From: Oscillospiraceae bacterium
GTDB taxonomy: Bacteria; Bacillota; Clostridia; Oscillospirales; Oscillospiraceae
Length of the DNA stretch: 64,000 nucleotides
Reading direction: 5' to 3'
Assembly: GCA_916988195.3 (NCBI GenBank)
Contig: CAKASQ030000011.1
Coordinates: forward strand, 1-64,000
In this document: positions 15,948 through 24,416 of the stretch, piece after piece
How positions within the stretch are numbered: position 1 is the first letter of the stretch
How the letters are laid out: the number at the start of each line of letters is the position of its first letter
The notes under the pieces: generated by a model
Seen by the model: only the letters and a program-made list of their open reading frames with translations
Database searches by the model: none
Told to the model about the DNA's origin: nothing
Position numbers and translations under genes: made by a program

Positions 15948-16826
15948 ATGGCGAAATTACTGCTTGGTAAAGAAGTTACCGCTGCAATGAACGAAAAGCT
16001 TCAGGCGCGCGTTGCGGCTCTGAAGGAAAAGGGCGTTTCCCCGAAGCTGGCCATCGTCCGCTGCGGCGAGAACCCCTCCGACCTGTCCTATGAAAAGGGC
16101 GCAACCGCGAGAGCTGAGCTCATCGGCGTCGAGGTCCAGAAGTTCGTTCTGCCCGAGGACGTTTCGAAGGAAGACCTGATTGCGCAGATCGAAGCGATCA
16201 ACGCTGATAGATCCATCCATGGCTGCCTGATGTTCCGTCCGCTTCCCAAGCACCTCAAGGCCGACCAGGACGAGATCTGCAACCATCTGGCCGCTGCGAA
16301 GGACGTCGACTGCATGACCGACCTCTCGAACGCCGGCGTCTTCACCGGTAAGAAGCTCGGCTTTGCCCCCTGCACGCCGCAGGCCTGCATGGAAATTCTT
16401 GACTACTACGGTATCGACTGCAAGGGCAAGAATGCCGTCGTCATCGGCCGCTCGCTCGTCGTCGGCAAGCCCGCCGCGATGATGCTCATGGCCAAAAACG
16501 CGACCGTCACCGTCTGCCACACCAAGACCGTGGACGTGGCCGGTATCGCGCGCAAGGCGGACATTCTCGTCTCCGCAGCGGGCGTTCTCAATAGCCTCAC
16601 GAAGGACTATGTCTCGGAAAACCAGATCGTCATCGACGTGTCTATCAACTGGGACCCCGAGAAGGTCAATGCCAAGGGCGGCAAGGGCGCGATCGCGGGC
16701 GACGCAGTCTTCTCCGAGGTCGAGCCGATCGTCGGCGCGATCACCCCGGTTCCCGGCGGCGTGGGCTCCGTCACAACGTCCGTTCTGATCGGCCATGTCG
16801 TGGAAGCCGCGGAACGTACGCTGTAA
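15948..16826 (+). CDS. folD: Methylene-THF dehydrogenase (FolD), apparently without cyclohydrolase residues
   Basis: A 292-aa FolD-family protein with an NAD(P) Rossmann domain (VVIGRSLVVGKPAAMMLM) and the C-terminal ITPVPGGVGSVTTS signature. In a gapless alignment with E. coli FolD from NPAS, Tyr50 is kept as Tyr48, but the catalytic Lys54 is Ala52 and the Gln of VQLPLP is Phe96 (MFRPLP). Those two residues support cyclohydrolase chemistry, so this copy is probably a dehydrogenase only. FchA upstream would do the missing step. The KDVD motif remains, though followed by Cys instead of Gly. GGAAGGAAG precedes the start. Confidence 0.93.
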   Translation: MAKLLLGKEVTAAMNEKLQARVAALKEKGVSPKLAIVRCGENPSDLSYEKGATARAELIGVEVQKFVLPEDVSKEDLIAQIEAINADRSIHGCLMFRPLPKHLKADQDEICNHLAAAKDVDCMTDLSNAGVFTGKKLGFAPCTPQACMEILDYYGIDCKGKNAVVIGRSLVVGKPAAMMLMAKNATVTVCHTKTVDVAGIARKADILVSAAGVLNSLTKDYVSENQIVIDVSINWDPEKVNAKGGKGAIAGDAVFSEVEPIVGAITPVPGGVGSVTTSVLIGHVVEAAERTL

Positions 16827-16842
16827 GATCAAGATAGCGTTT

Positions 16843-16876
16843 CTGCCGCCGGACGTCTTTTCCGGCGGCAGTATTT
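16843..16876 (+). terminator. Hairpin/terminator after folD
   Basis: CTGCCGCCGGA (16843-16853) pairs with TCCGGCGGCAG (16861-16871), followed by TATTTC. The T-run is imperfect, so it may be partial. Confidence 0.6.
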
Positions 16877-16898
16877 CTCAAAGAGAGGGAATGATTGC

Positions 16899-18236
16899 AT
16901 GAAAGAAAAGTTTAAGCTGCCGGAGCAGGCGATCCGCCTCTGGTTCTGGCTGTTTGCCGCACTGTGCCTGATTGCGGCAGTGCTCATGCCGGACCATGGG
17001 CAGATGGTCGAGGGAATGCTGCGACTTTGCACGCTGCCGTATCAGTCAGCCAACAGCTATTTTGACGCGTCGGGCGGCGGCTTTGCCGGGACGTTCCTGA
17101 ACGCGGCAGTTGTCTGCGCCATCTGTGCAGCCATCTACTCGCTTCCCGGCAGCAAGCCGGACGGTGTTTCGGTGCTGGCGTATTTCCTGACGGCGGGCTT
17201 CTGCTTCTGGGGCATTACGGTGCTGAACATCTGGTTCTGCTTTGCGGGCGTGCTGCTAGCCTGCCTTGTGCGGAAGGTGAACCCCTGCACGCAGGGAAAC
17301 GTTTTCCTGTTTTCGACCGGCATTGCGCCCTTGATGACGGACCTTCTCGTCCGCTATCCGGGTGCGGAGGCGCATGGCGTGACGCTTTTCGGCGCGGCTT
17401 TGACGCTCACGGTCTGCTTTGTCATTGGCCTCGTTCTGCCAGCAGGGTTGACGCACAGCCCGAAGGTGCACAAGGGGTATGATCTCTACTCTGCTGCGGT
17501 TCCGATGGGACTTCTGGCCTTTTTCCTGCGCGCGGTGCTCTATCGGGTGCTGGGCGGAACGCTTCCGGACGGCGCAGGTGTCGGCGCGGGCGACGGGAAC
17601 TGGGCGGTCGCGAACCTGTTCTGCTTTGCGGCCTTCGCGCTGGCGCTGGTGCTGGGACTGCTGCTCGGCGGCAGCTTCAAGCAGTACGGCGCGCTTTTGA
17701 AGGATACGGGCGTTGGCGCGGATTACGGCACAAAATACGGCGCAGGCACGGCCATTTTGAACTTTGCCGTCTACGGCCTTTTTATTGTGCTGTACTATAA
17801 TCTGATCGGCGCAAAATGGAACGCGGCGACGCTTGGGTGCGTGCTGTGCATGGTCTGTTGCTGCTTCAAGGGAAGCCATCCGGCAAACGTCTGGCCGATC
17901 ATGGTCGGCTATGTCGCGGCGTCGTTTTTGACGAAGGCGCTCTGCGCGGCGCTTGGCACCGATTTTACAACTGCCATCAACGCGCAGGCGATCGTCATCG
18001 GTCTGTGCTTTGCAAACGGCCTGAGCCCGGTTGCGGGAAATTACGGCTGGCTTGCCGGTATCGTGTTTGCCATGCTCCACTACGGCCTTGTCACAAGCGT
18101 ACCGTTCACCCACGGCGGGTTCCTGCTGTATAACGGCGGCTTTACGGCAGGCCTGATCTGCACGCTGTTCATCCCTGTGATGGAAGTCTTTTTCCGCACA
18201 AAGCAGGAAAAAAGCGAGTTGAAGGCCCAGAAGTAA
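16899..18236 (+). CDS. Polytopic membrane protein, DUF1576-like
   Basis: A 445-aa integral membrane protein with roughly 10-12 hydrophobic segments. The first is residues 11-31 (LWFWLFAALCLIAAVLM). GSHPANVWPIMVGY and INAQAIVIGLCFANGLSPVAGNYGW are distinctive and fit the DUF1576 family, whose substrate is unknown. It may be a transporter. It follows folD by 72 bases with a hairpin between, so it may or may not share the transcript. AGAGGGA precedes the ATG. A folate or one-carbon compound as substrate would be a guess from context only. Confidence 0.75.
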   Translation: MKEKFKLPEQAIRLWFWLFAALCLIAAVLMPDHGQMVEGMLRLCTLPYQSANSYFDASGGGFAGTFLNAAVVCAICAAIYSLPGSKPDGVSVLAYFLTAGFCFWGITVLNIWFCFAGVLLACLVRKVNPCTQGNVFLFSTGIAPLMTDLLVRYPGAEAHGVTLFGAALTLTVCFVIGLVLPAGLTHSPKVHKGYDLYSAAVPMGLLAFFLRAVLYRVLGGTLPDGAGVGAGDGNWAVANLFCFAAFALALVLGLLLGGSFKQYGALLKDTGVGADYGTKYGAGTAILNFAVYGLFIVLYYNLIGAKWNAATLGCVLCMVCCCFKGSHPANVWPIMVGYVAASFLTKALCAALGTDFTTAINAQAIVIGLCFANGLSPVAGNYGWLAGIVFAMLHYGLVTSVPFTHGGFLLYNGGFTAGLICTLFIPVMEVFFRTKQEKSELKAQK

Positions 18237-18273
18237 CCGGGAGAAAGCAGGCATTACAAAAGGAGGCTGTCCC

Positions 18274-18612
18274 ATGCACTACTGCGATAATTGTCATCTG
18301 GTCTGCGAAGGGCCAGTGTGCCCCTATTGCGGCAAAGCGCACCTGCGCGCGCCGGAAAACAGCGACTACTGCTATCTTGCGACGATGGTCTCCCCATGGG
18401 GTGAGGCAATGCAGGAGCTTTTGACGGACGCGCGGATCCCGTGCCTCACCCGGCAGGCCAGAAGCGTTCTGTATTCTGTGGCGTTTGGTCAGACGCACGC
18501 GGAGCTCGAGCTTTTTGTGCCGTTTGCGCATCTCGAGCAGGCGGCGAGCTTGCAAAAAAGCCTTCTGACAAGCGAACTGACCGAGCAGGACACCCCGGAA
18601 AACCCCCAATAA
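18274..18612 (+). CDS. Zinc-ribbon protein with DUF2007-like domain
   Basis: A 112-aa protein. The N-terminus has two CxxC pairs (CDNC at residues 4-7 and CPYC at 15-18) typical of a zinc ribbon. The rest resembles DUF2007 (putative signal-transducing) domains: ATMVSPWGEAMQELLTDARIPCL and LFVPFAHLEQAASL. AAAGGAGG sets the start. It lies 37 bases after the membrane protein gene. Its role is unknown. Confidence 0.7.
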   Translation: MHYCDNCHLVCEGPVCPYCGKAHLRAPENSDYCYLATMVSPWGEAMQELLTDARIPCLTRQARSVLYSVAFGQTHAELELFVPFAHLEQAASLQKSLLTSELTEQDTPENPQ

Positions 18613-18617
18613 CAGCC

Positions 18618-18656
18618 ATCGCGCCGCAGCCCGGACATGGACTGCGGCGCGATTTT
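18618..18656 (+). terminator. Terminator of the folD-side unit
   Basis: ATCGCGCCGCAG (18618-18629) pairs with CTGCGGCGCGAT (18642-18653), then TTTT. It ends the plus-strand block facing cysK. Confidence 0.8.
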
Positions 18657-18700
18657 CAGTTAGGAGGATAAAAAAATTGCTTTGGAAAAAGGTTTGCGGC

Positions 18701-19633
18701 TCAGTCGGCGAAGAGAGGCGTGGAGAGATAGCGGTCGCCGGTGTCGGGCAGCAGAACGACGATGGTTTTGCCCGCATTTTCCGGACGCTTGGCAAGCTCG
18801 ATGGCGGCCCAGATGGCAGCGCCGGAGGAAATGCCGACGAGAACGCCCTCGCGGTGGCCAAACTCCTTGCCGGTCTTGAACGCGTCGTCGTTGTCGACGG
18901 CGATGATCTCGTCGTAGACCTTCGTATCGAGCACCTCGGGGACAAAGCCCGCGCCGATGCCCTGGATCTTGTGAGGCCCTGCCACGCCTGTGGACAGAAC
19001 CGCCGATGTCTTGGGCTCCACGGCCACGACCTTCACGTTCAGATTCTTGGATTTCAGGAATTTTCCCGTGCCGGTAATGGTACCGCCGGTGCCGACGCCT
19101 GCGACGAAAATATCGACCTTGCCGTCAGTGTCGGCCCAGATCTCGGGGCCGGTCGTCTCAAAATGCGCCTTGGGGTTCGCGGGGTTCACAAACTGGCCGG
19201 GGACAAAGCTGTTCGGAATTTCCTTTGCAAGCTCGTCTGCCTTCGCGATCGCGCCCTTCATGCCCTTTGCGCCCTCGGTAAGCACCAGCTCCGCGCCGTA
19301 GGCCTTCATCAGCTGGCGGCGCTCGACGGACATGGTCTCGGGCATGACGATAATAATGCGGTATCCGCGCGCGGCAGCGACGGAGGCAAGACCGATGCCC
19401 GTGTTGCCGGAGGTCGGCTCAATGATGACCGAGCCCTTCTTCAGAAGACCCTTCTGCTCTGCGTCGTCAATCATCGCCTTGGCGATGCGGTCTTTGACCG
19501 AGCCTGCGGGATTGAGGTATTCAAGCTTGGCGAGGATGGCGGCCTTGAGACCATAGGCCTCTTCCAGATGTGTGAGCTCCAGCAGAGGGGTGTTGCCAAT
19601 GAGCTGATCGGCGGAAGTATAAATGTTCGACAT
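18701..19633 (-). CDS. cysK: Cysteine synthase A (O-acetylserine sulfhydrylase)
   Basis: A 310-aa PLP enzyme that makes L-cysteine from O-acetylserine and sulfide. The PLP lysine lies in NPAGSVKDR. The substrate loop is [11 protein letters not shown] and the phosphate loop [13 protein letters not shown]. The length is typical. AAAGGAGA precedes the start. It is transcribed alone from a near-consensus promoter with an operator covering the start site, so it is probably repressed by a cysteine- or iron-sulfur-responsive regulator (inference). Confidence 0.96.
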   Translation of the reverse strand: MSNIYTSADQLIGNTPLLELTHLEEAYGLKAAILAKLEYLNPAGSVKDRIAKAMIDDAEQKGLLKKGSVIIEPTSGNTGIGLASVAAARGYRIIIVMPETMSVERRQLMKAYGAELVLTEGAKGMKGAIAKADELAKEIPNSFVPGQFVNPANPKAHFETTGPEIWADTDGKVDIFVAGVGTGGTITGTGKFLKSKNLNVKVVAVEPKTSAVLSTGVAGPHKIQGIGAGFVPEVLDTKVYDEIIAVDNDDAFKTGKEFGHREGVLVGISSGAAIWAAIELAKRPENAGKTIVVLLPDTGDRYLSTPLFAD

Positions 19634-19776
19634 ATCAAAAATCTCCTTTAAGACAAATATTCAAATTTCAGATTGTTTTTTTCGGAACCTTCGTTTCCAG
19701 CCAGCGGCGACATCGCGCGTACTGGGCGGCGGGGAAAAGAAGCTTTGTCATGCAGCATCCCGGCCTTCTGGTATTT

Positions 19777-19802
19777 ATACCACCTACTTGGTAGGTTGGT
19801 AT
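19777..19802. promoter_or_regulatory. Operator at the cysK start site
   Basis: A 26-base near-palindrome (ATACCACCTAC / GTAGGTTGGTAT arms) lies directly downstream of the cysK -10, over the expected transcription start. The ATACC...GGTAT ends resemble sites of Rrf2-family regulators (CymR/IscR class). That assignment is inference. Confidence 0.65.
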
Positions 19803-19803
19803 A

Positions 19804-19832
19804 GTTATAGCACGGCGCGCGCCATCTGTCAA
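19804..19832 (-). promoter_or_regulatory. Sigma-A promoter of cysK
   Basis: On the minus strand: TTGACA (19832-19827), 17 bases, TATAAC (19809-19804). Confidence 0.88.
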
Positions 19833-19960
19833 GCAAATTCTGAAATTTTTTCCTGCCTTCTATTTGGGGGCCTGGCCGCCGGGCGCAAAAAAGTACCCGC
19901 CTTGCGAGAAATATCGCAGAGCGGGCGCTTGCATTTTTGCACAATGTATCAAAAAAGTTC

Positions 19961-20063
19961 GTAGGGACGGACGCCTCTGTCCGCCCGCAGAAAATCCGGT
20001 TTTTTCGAAAATCTACGGAGAATTCGTAACTTCCAAAAGGCGGAAAGCCGCGTCCGCCCCTAC
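19961..20063. repeat. REPIN-like element (copy B)
   Basis: The left palindrome begins GTAGGGACGGACG (19961-19986). A degraded inverted partner ends ...GTCCGCCCCTAC at 20063. The 50-base spacer contains TTTTTTCGAAAAT and GAATTCGTAACTTCC, shared with other copies. Confidence 0.75.
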
Positions 20064-20091
20064 GGTTCTTTTGAAGTTTTCCGGGAGGTTC

Positions 20092-20197
20092 GTAGGGGTC
20101 GATGCCTGCATCGACCCGGCAGAATGCACCTGTTTTTTCGAAAAGCTCCGGCGAATTCGTTGGTGCCCAGTGGGGCGATGTGGGCATCGCCCCCTAC
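20092..20197. repeat. REPIN-like element (copy C)
   Basis: Left palindrome GTAGGGGTCGATGCC... (20092-20117), right inverted palindrome ending ...CATCGCCCCCTAC (20172-20197). The two arms belong to related but different sequence variants. Confidence 0.78.
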
Positions 20198-20242
20198 GCA
20201 AATTTGGGGGATTTTCGTGTATCCCGTAGGTAAGCCTAAAAA

Positions 20243-21640
20243 TCAGCCGGCAGGCTCCGGGGTTAAGCGTTCTGCAAGTGTCCTCATGCTCTTTGCGAAC
20301 GCGTCGGGATCGAGGCCTGCGTATTGCACGACGGCGCAGCGCCCGGCCTCCATTGGCGCCTCGCGCAGATAAAACTCCGACAGAAGCGGCGCGGACAGTC
20401 CCGCCTCCCGGAGCGTTTCCGCGAGCAAATTTCCGCGCTCCTTCGTGTGGAACGCCAGCAGGAAATGAAGCCCCGCGACGGCCTGCTTTGCCTCGCAGAG
20501 CCCGGCCAGCTCCGGCTGCGAGAGAATGTCCAAAAGTGCCTGGAGTCTTGCCTTATAGTGTTTTCTCATCCGCGAGACGTGCCGCTCAAAGTAGCCGCCG
20601 TCTAAAAACCTTGTCAGCGTCAGCTGCTCAAAAGACGGCACGGCGCAGCTGTAAAAGCCCATCGTCTCCTGCCAGATGGGAAGCAGCGCCTGCGGCAGAA
20701 TCATGTAGCTGATACGAAGCGCGGGCGCGATGGTTTTGGAAAACGTGTTGAGGTAGATGACCCGGCCTCTTGTGTCAAGGCTCTGGAGCGTTGGTACCGG
20801 CCTTCCTGAGAAGCGGAACTCCGAGTCATAGTCGTCTTCGATCAGGAACCGGCCATCTGCGCGCTCCATCCACGCAAGAAGCTCCTGCCGCCGCGTGATC
20901 GGCATGACCGTTCCCGTTGGGTACTGATGCGACGGCGAGAGGTGGACGATCTGCGCGCCGCTTTCCTCTAATTCTTCCACGCGCACGCCGCTTTCGTCCA
21001 TCGACACCGGCACAACCTCCGCGCCGCTTTTCCGGTAGACCTGCGCGAGCGTCCGGTGGCACGGGTCCTCGATCGCAAAGCGTCGGTTCCTGCCTAGAAA
21101 CTGCACGAGAAGCGCGTAAAAATACTCCGTGCCCGCGCCGATGACGATCTGCTCCGGCTGCACCACAAGCCCCCGCTGCCGCGCAAGCTCCCCCGCAATC
21201 GCCTGCCGCAGGGGAGAAAGCCCGCCGTTTGGAACCGGCTGGAGGAGATATTGGCCTTCGTCTAAGATGACGCTTCGCATCAGCTTTGCCCACACGGAAA
21301 ACGGAAACAGCTCCGCCGCGGCGCTCTGCGCGATTTCCGGCTCCTGCGCCTTTTCCGGCAAACTTGCGGGACGGACAGGCGGCTGCGCCAGAAGCGGCAT
21401 ATGCGCCACAAAATAGCCCGAGCGCTCGCGCGATGTAAGGTACCCTTCATCCAGCAGCTGCGCGTAGGCCGTCTCAACGGTGATTTTGCTGAGGCTTAAG
21501 TGCTCGGCCAGCGCCCGCTTCGAGGGAAGCTTCTCCCCGCCGGGGAGCCGGCCGGATAAAATGTCCGCGCGGATGGCTTCGTAGAGCTGGGCGTAGAGCG
21601 GGGTCTTGCTGCGCGGGGAAAGCTCGTAGGTTCGGATCAT
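20243..21640 (-). CDS. MocR/PdxR-type regulator (GntR helix-turn-helix plus aminotransferase domain)
   Basis: A 465-aa protein. Residues 1-75 are a GntR winged helix (PLYAQLYEAIRADILSGRLPGGEKLPSKRALAEHL, in parts). Residues about 110-460 are a fold-type I aminotransferase-like domain with the PLP lysine in NTFSKTIAPALRISY. Members of this class sense PLP or amino compounds; PdxR activates vitamin B6 synthesis or uptake. It is divergent from an ECF transporter S component with a shared 112-base promoter region, which supports a vitamin B6 uptake role (inference). Confidence 0.88.
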   Translation of the reverse strand: MIRTYELSPRSKTPLYAQLYEAIRADILSGRLPGGEKLPSKRALAEHLSLSKITVETAYAQLLDEGYLTSRERSGYFVAHMPLLAQPPVRPASLPEKAQEPEIAQSAAAELFPFSVWAKLMRSVILDEGQYLLQPVPNGGLSPLRQAIAGELARQRGLVVQPEQIVIGAGTEYFYALLVQFLGRNRRFAIEDPCHRTLAQVYRKSGAEVVPVSMDESGVRVEELEESGAQIVHLSPSHQYPTGTVMPITRRQELLAWMERADGRFLIEDDYDSEFRFSGRPVPTLQSLDTRGRVIYLNTFSKTIAPALRISYMILPQALLPIWQETMGFYSCAVPSFEQLTLTRFLDGGYFERHVSRMRKHYKARLQALLDILSQPELAGLCEAKQAVAGLHFLLAFHTKERGNLLAETLREAGLSAPLLSEFYLREAPMEAGRCAVVQYAGLDPDAFAKSMRTLAERLTPEPAG

Positions 21641-21678
21641 GGCGGCCTCCGATCTGGCCTTGTAAACCAGAATTATTT

Positions 21679-21712
21679 TGGCAATTTCTAAAATGCCAGT
21701 CTATGCTATAAT
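21679..21712 (+). promoter_or_regulatory. Promoter and inverted repeat upstream of the ECF gene
   Basis: TATAAT at 21707-21712 lacks a consensus -35. TGGCA-N10-TGCCA (21679-21698) occupies that position. This is the layout of an activator-dependent promoter, probably served by the divergent MocR protein. Confidence 0.6.
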
Positions 21713-21752
21713 AGCTGAACGCAAAGAAAAAGTCAACGGAGGAGTTCCTAAC

Positions 21753-22319
21753 ATGAAAGAGAGAAAGTTTTCAACCTATCAGATCGTATTTGTCGCGGTC
21801 ATGGCGGCGCTCGTCTGCGTCGTGACGTTCTTCCGCTTCCCGCTTCTGGGCTCGAAGGTGCACTTCGCAAACGCCATGTGCCTGCTCTCCGGCATGCTCT
21901 TTGGCCCGATGCTGGGCGGTCTTGCGGCAGGTCTCGGCTCGATGCTCTATGACGCGCTGTTTGGCGGGTACGATTTTATCAACTGCCTCGTTACGTTTGT
22001 GTCCAAATTCCTGATGGCTGCGATCTGCGCCTGGATCGCCTTCGGCGGCAAGGAAGAGGACAAGGGCAAGCATGTGCGGCTCGTGGTCGGCAGTGTCGTC
22101 GGCGCGTTCAGCTATGTTGCGCTCTACATGCTCAAGACGTATATCTTCCAGCGCTTTGTCCATGGGTATCCCCTCGACGCGGTCGTCGTTACGATGGGTG
22201 GCAAGCTTCCGGCTTCCCTCATTAACGCTGTCTTCGCCATGATTGTCGCGCCGATCCTCTACGCGGCTATCGCCCCGGCGCTCAGACGCAAGGGCATGCT
22301 CGAAAAGCTGCGCAAGTAA
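21753..22319 (+). CDS. ECF transporter S component, probably for a B6 vitamer
   Basis: A 188-aa membrane protein with about six hydrophobic segments. It has the typical S-component start (YQIVFVAVMAALVCVVTF) and a central LSGMLFGPMLGGLAAGLGSMLYDALFG loop motif. S components bind a vitamin and share an energising EcfAAT module encoded elsewhere. The divergent PdxR-like regulator points to pyridoxine or a related compound. Thiamine precursors or riboflavin are less likely alternatives. The start is ATG 21753 behind CGGAGGAG. A strong terminator follows 15 bases after the stop. Confidence 0.85.
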   Translation: MKERKFSTYQIVFVAVMAALVCVVTFFRFPLLGSKVHFANAMCLLSGMLFGPMLGGLAAGLGSMLYDALFGGYDFINCLVTFVSKFLMAAICAWIAFGGKEEDKGKHVRLVVGSVVGAFSYVALYMLKTYIFQRFVHGYPLDAVVVTMGGKLPASLINAVFAMIVAPILYAAIAPALRRKGMLEKLRK

Positions 22320-22334
22320 TCAATCGATACAGAA

Positions 22335-22364
22335 AAGCGGCAGACCCACTCGGGTCTGCCGCTT
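22335..22364. terminator. Terminator, convergent genes
   Basis: A 13-base-pair perfect stem (AAGCGGCAGACCC with its complement) and a 4-base loop. It lies between the plus-strand ECF gene and the minus-strand sortase end, and can serve both. Confidence 0.85.
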
Positions 22365-22369
22365 GTGCG

Positions 22370-22999
22370 TTATTCGGTTCGGTCACACCGGATCGCGAGC
22401 CTCGACTGGCCGCCAACGGTACAGGTGAAAAGCGTCAGGGCCCAGTCTCCGCTTGTCATATCGGAAATCGCGTAGGGAGAAAGCGTCTCGAGGGACGAGA
22501 CCGCGTAGGAAAACACGTTGCCGTCCATGTCCGTGAACGTGACCGTGTCGCCCGGCTGGAGCTGGGGAAGGGATGCAAAATGGCTGCGGTAATTGTGCCC
22601 GGCGATGACCAGATTGTCAAGATACGCGGAGCCGGAATACCGGCAGGGAGCGATTTGCAGCGCGTCATAGCTCCATTCGCTGATGATGGGAAGCGACAGC
22701 TCCAGCGCGGGAATGTCCAGAACGCCGATATAGTTCCGCCCATCAATGGTTTCTTCCGGCATGGCCATCTCCGGGTTCAGCACATAATCCGGAACGAACG
22801 CTTCTTCTAAAGCTTCGCCGGAGCTAAGCGGCGGAAGCTCCGATTGCCGGGAAGAAAGTGTGGGAGTCAGGCGCCCCAGAACAACGTCCACCGACATGCT
22901 CGCCATCGCGTCGCGCCAGAGATTGTAGGCCGTGAGAAGAAGCGCCGCGAGAAGCAGCAGCAGGCCCAGCGCCGTGCAGAGCTTACCACGCTTACTCAT
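22370..22999 (-). CDS. Sortase family protein (second sortase of the pilus operon)
   Basis: A 209-aa protein with an N-terminal membrane anchor (LGLLLLLAALLLTAYNLW) and a sortase domain. Catalytic residues are visible: His in VIAGHNY, Cys in LTLFTCTVGG and Arg in SRLAIRC. It is shorter than the class C enzyme upstream and lacks a C-terminal membrane segment, so it may be the housekeeping-type or wall-anchoring sortase for this pilus. It overlaps the end of the LPQTG gene by 8 bases, which implies translational coupling. Confidence 0.88.
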   Translation of the reverse strand: MSKRGKLCTALGLLLLLAALLLTAYNLWRDAMASMSVDVVLGRLTPTLSSRQSELPPLSSGEALEEAFVPDYVLNPEMAMPEETIDGRNYIGVLDIPALELSLPIISEWSYDALQIAPCRYSGSAYLDNLVIAGHNYRSHFASLPQLQPGDTVTFTDMDGNVFSYAVSSLETLSPYAISDMTSGDWALTLFTCTVGGQSRLAIRCDRTE

Positions 23000-24242
23000 G
23001 GCCGTTTTTCCTCTTCGAAAGCGCGCCGAAAATCAGAAACAGCAGACCCGCCGCCGCGAGCACCGGAACCGGCCACCAGAGAAGTCCCGTCTGCGGCAGC
23101 TTCTGCCGGTCGAGCGTATTCGTCAGGATGAAGGTACTCCCCGACTGCTGCACGCTCGCCGTATAGCCGGGAACGGGGCGTTCTGTTACCGTCCAGACGA
23201 TTTCCGAGCCGTCCGGATTGTACCGGGGGAGGTCTCTCCAGGTGTTCTGCCAGCCATCCGCGCGGGTGAGCGTCTTCGTGTCATAGACCGCGCCGTCTTT
23301 TAAAAGCGTGACGGTGATCGAGTCCGGGCGCTTTTGCTCGTAGCCTGCGTCGTTCCAGCGTTTGAGCACGGTGCGCGTCACGGTGTCGCCATCCGGATTT
23401 CCCGGGCGATAGGTGTTGGTCACGAGGAAGGTCACGCCGTCGCGCGTGATGCGGACGGTATAATTTTTGGGAACGCGCTCAGTGACGCGCCACGCGATCT
23501 TCGAGCCGTCGGCGCTATATTCGGGAAGATCGCGCCACGTATGGCGCCAGTTGTTCTTCTCGTTCAGCGTCACGGTATCATAGAGCTTGCCGTCCCTCAA
23601 GAGCTCGATGACGACCTCGCTCGGCCGCAGCTCCTGCACATCGTCCTGCCAGAGCTTGATGACCCGGCGGTCGACGGTATCGTCGGATGGGGAAGGGGGA
23701 TTTTCCGTCCGCGTATGCTTGGGGCTGGCCGTCACATCGTAGACCCACGCGTCGTTCTCTAAATTTGGAAGCGAGACAAGGAACGGCTCGGTCGTGTACG
23801 TGTATCCGCCTGCCGTGTGCTTTTTTCCGACAGCCAGATATAGACCCGGCGCGAGACGATTGGTTTTGTTCGGGAAGGTCAGCGTGCCCTGCGCGTCCGT
23901 TTTTCCGGAATCAAGCGGCGCAAGTTCATCTCTGGCTGCGTAGGCGGCGAGCGTCTCGGCCAGCGCCGTCCATTCGGCGGCAGCGAGATTTTCAAGCGTC
24001 ACAGGGTAGGCCGCAAAATCGCCCGCGAGGGTAAAATTCGCGTACGCGTCAACGCTTGCGACATAGTAGAGCTCAAACGGGACAGACGCAACGGGTTTTC
24101 CGTCATGGCGGTACTCAATCGTGAGGCGCACGTTGCGGCTCGTATCGATCGCGCCCGCAGCAGCTGCCCGCACGGGAAACAGCGCAAGCAGGCAAAGAAT
24201 GCAAAGAGCCGTCGCGCAGACTCGCTTTGTCCAGTTTCGCAT
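22992..24242 (-). CDS. LPQTG surface protein with Cna-B-type repeats (minor pilin)
   Basis: A 416-aa secreted protein, started at ATG 24242 behind GGAGGAACCACC. A longer frame running into the repeats to 24578 has no SD. It has a signal peptide (residues about 8-32), an N-terminal pilin domain, then two closely similar B-type modules. Each contains 'NTWRDLP' or 'HTWRDLP' and ends with TNTYRPG or TNTLDRQ. The C-terminal sorting signal is LPQTG, a hydrophobic stretch and KRKNGHE. It is likely an ancillary pilin joined to the wall by the coupled sortase. Confidence 0.88.
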   Translation of the reverse strand: MRNWTKRVCATALCILCLLALFPVRAAAAGAIDTSRNVRLTIEYRHDGKPVASVPFELYYVASVDAYANFTLAGDFAAYPVTLENLAAAEWTALAETLAAYAARDELAPLDSGKTDAQGTLTFPNKTNRLAPGLYLAVGKKHTAGGYTYTTEPFLVSLPNLENDAWVYDVTASPKHTRTENPPSPSDDTVDRRVIKLWQDDVQELRPSEVVIELLRDGKLYDTVTLNEKNNWRHTWRDLPEYSADGSKIAWRVTERVPKNYTVRITRDGVTFLVTNTYRPGNPDGDTVTRTVLKRWNDAGYEQKRPDSITVTLLKDGAVYDTKTLTRADGWQNTWRDLPRYNPDGSEIVWTVTERPVPGYTASVQQSGSTFILTNTLDRQKLPQTGLLWWPVPVLAAAGLLFLIFGALSKRKNGHE

Positions 24243-24285
24243 GGTGGTTCCTCCAATAAGGTTTGGAAATATGTCATAAAGGTTT

Positions 24286-24388
24286 GTAGGGGCGGACGAC
24301 CCTGTCCGCCTATGAGAAGTTACGAATTTGCCGGAAATTACCGTATAATCGGATGATTTTGCGGGCGGACAGAGGCGTCCGCCCCTAC
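24286..24388. repeat. REPIN-like element (copy D)
   Basis: GTAGGGGCGGACGACC... at 24286-24310 and the inverted ...GGCGTCCGCCCCTAC at 24363-24388, with a 52-base spacer. Confidence 0.8.
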
Positions 24389-24416
24389 GGATTTTTCGAA
24401 ATCTTCCCGTCTGTGC

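Noticed and set aside
19961-20197. CRISPR array
   Set aside because: The repeats are inverted palindromes with non-unique spacers and irregular orientation, and no cas genes are present.
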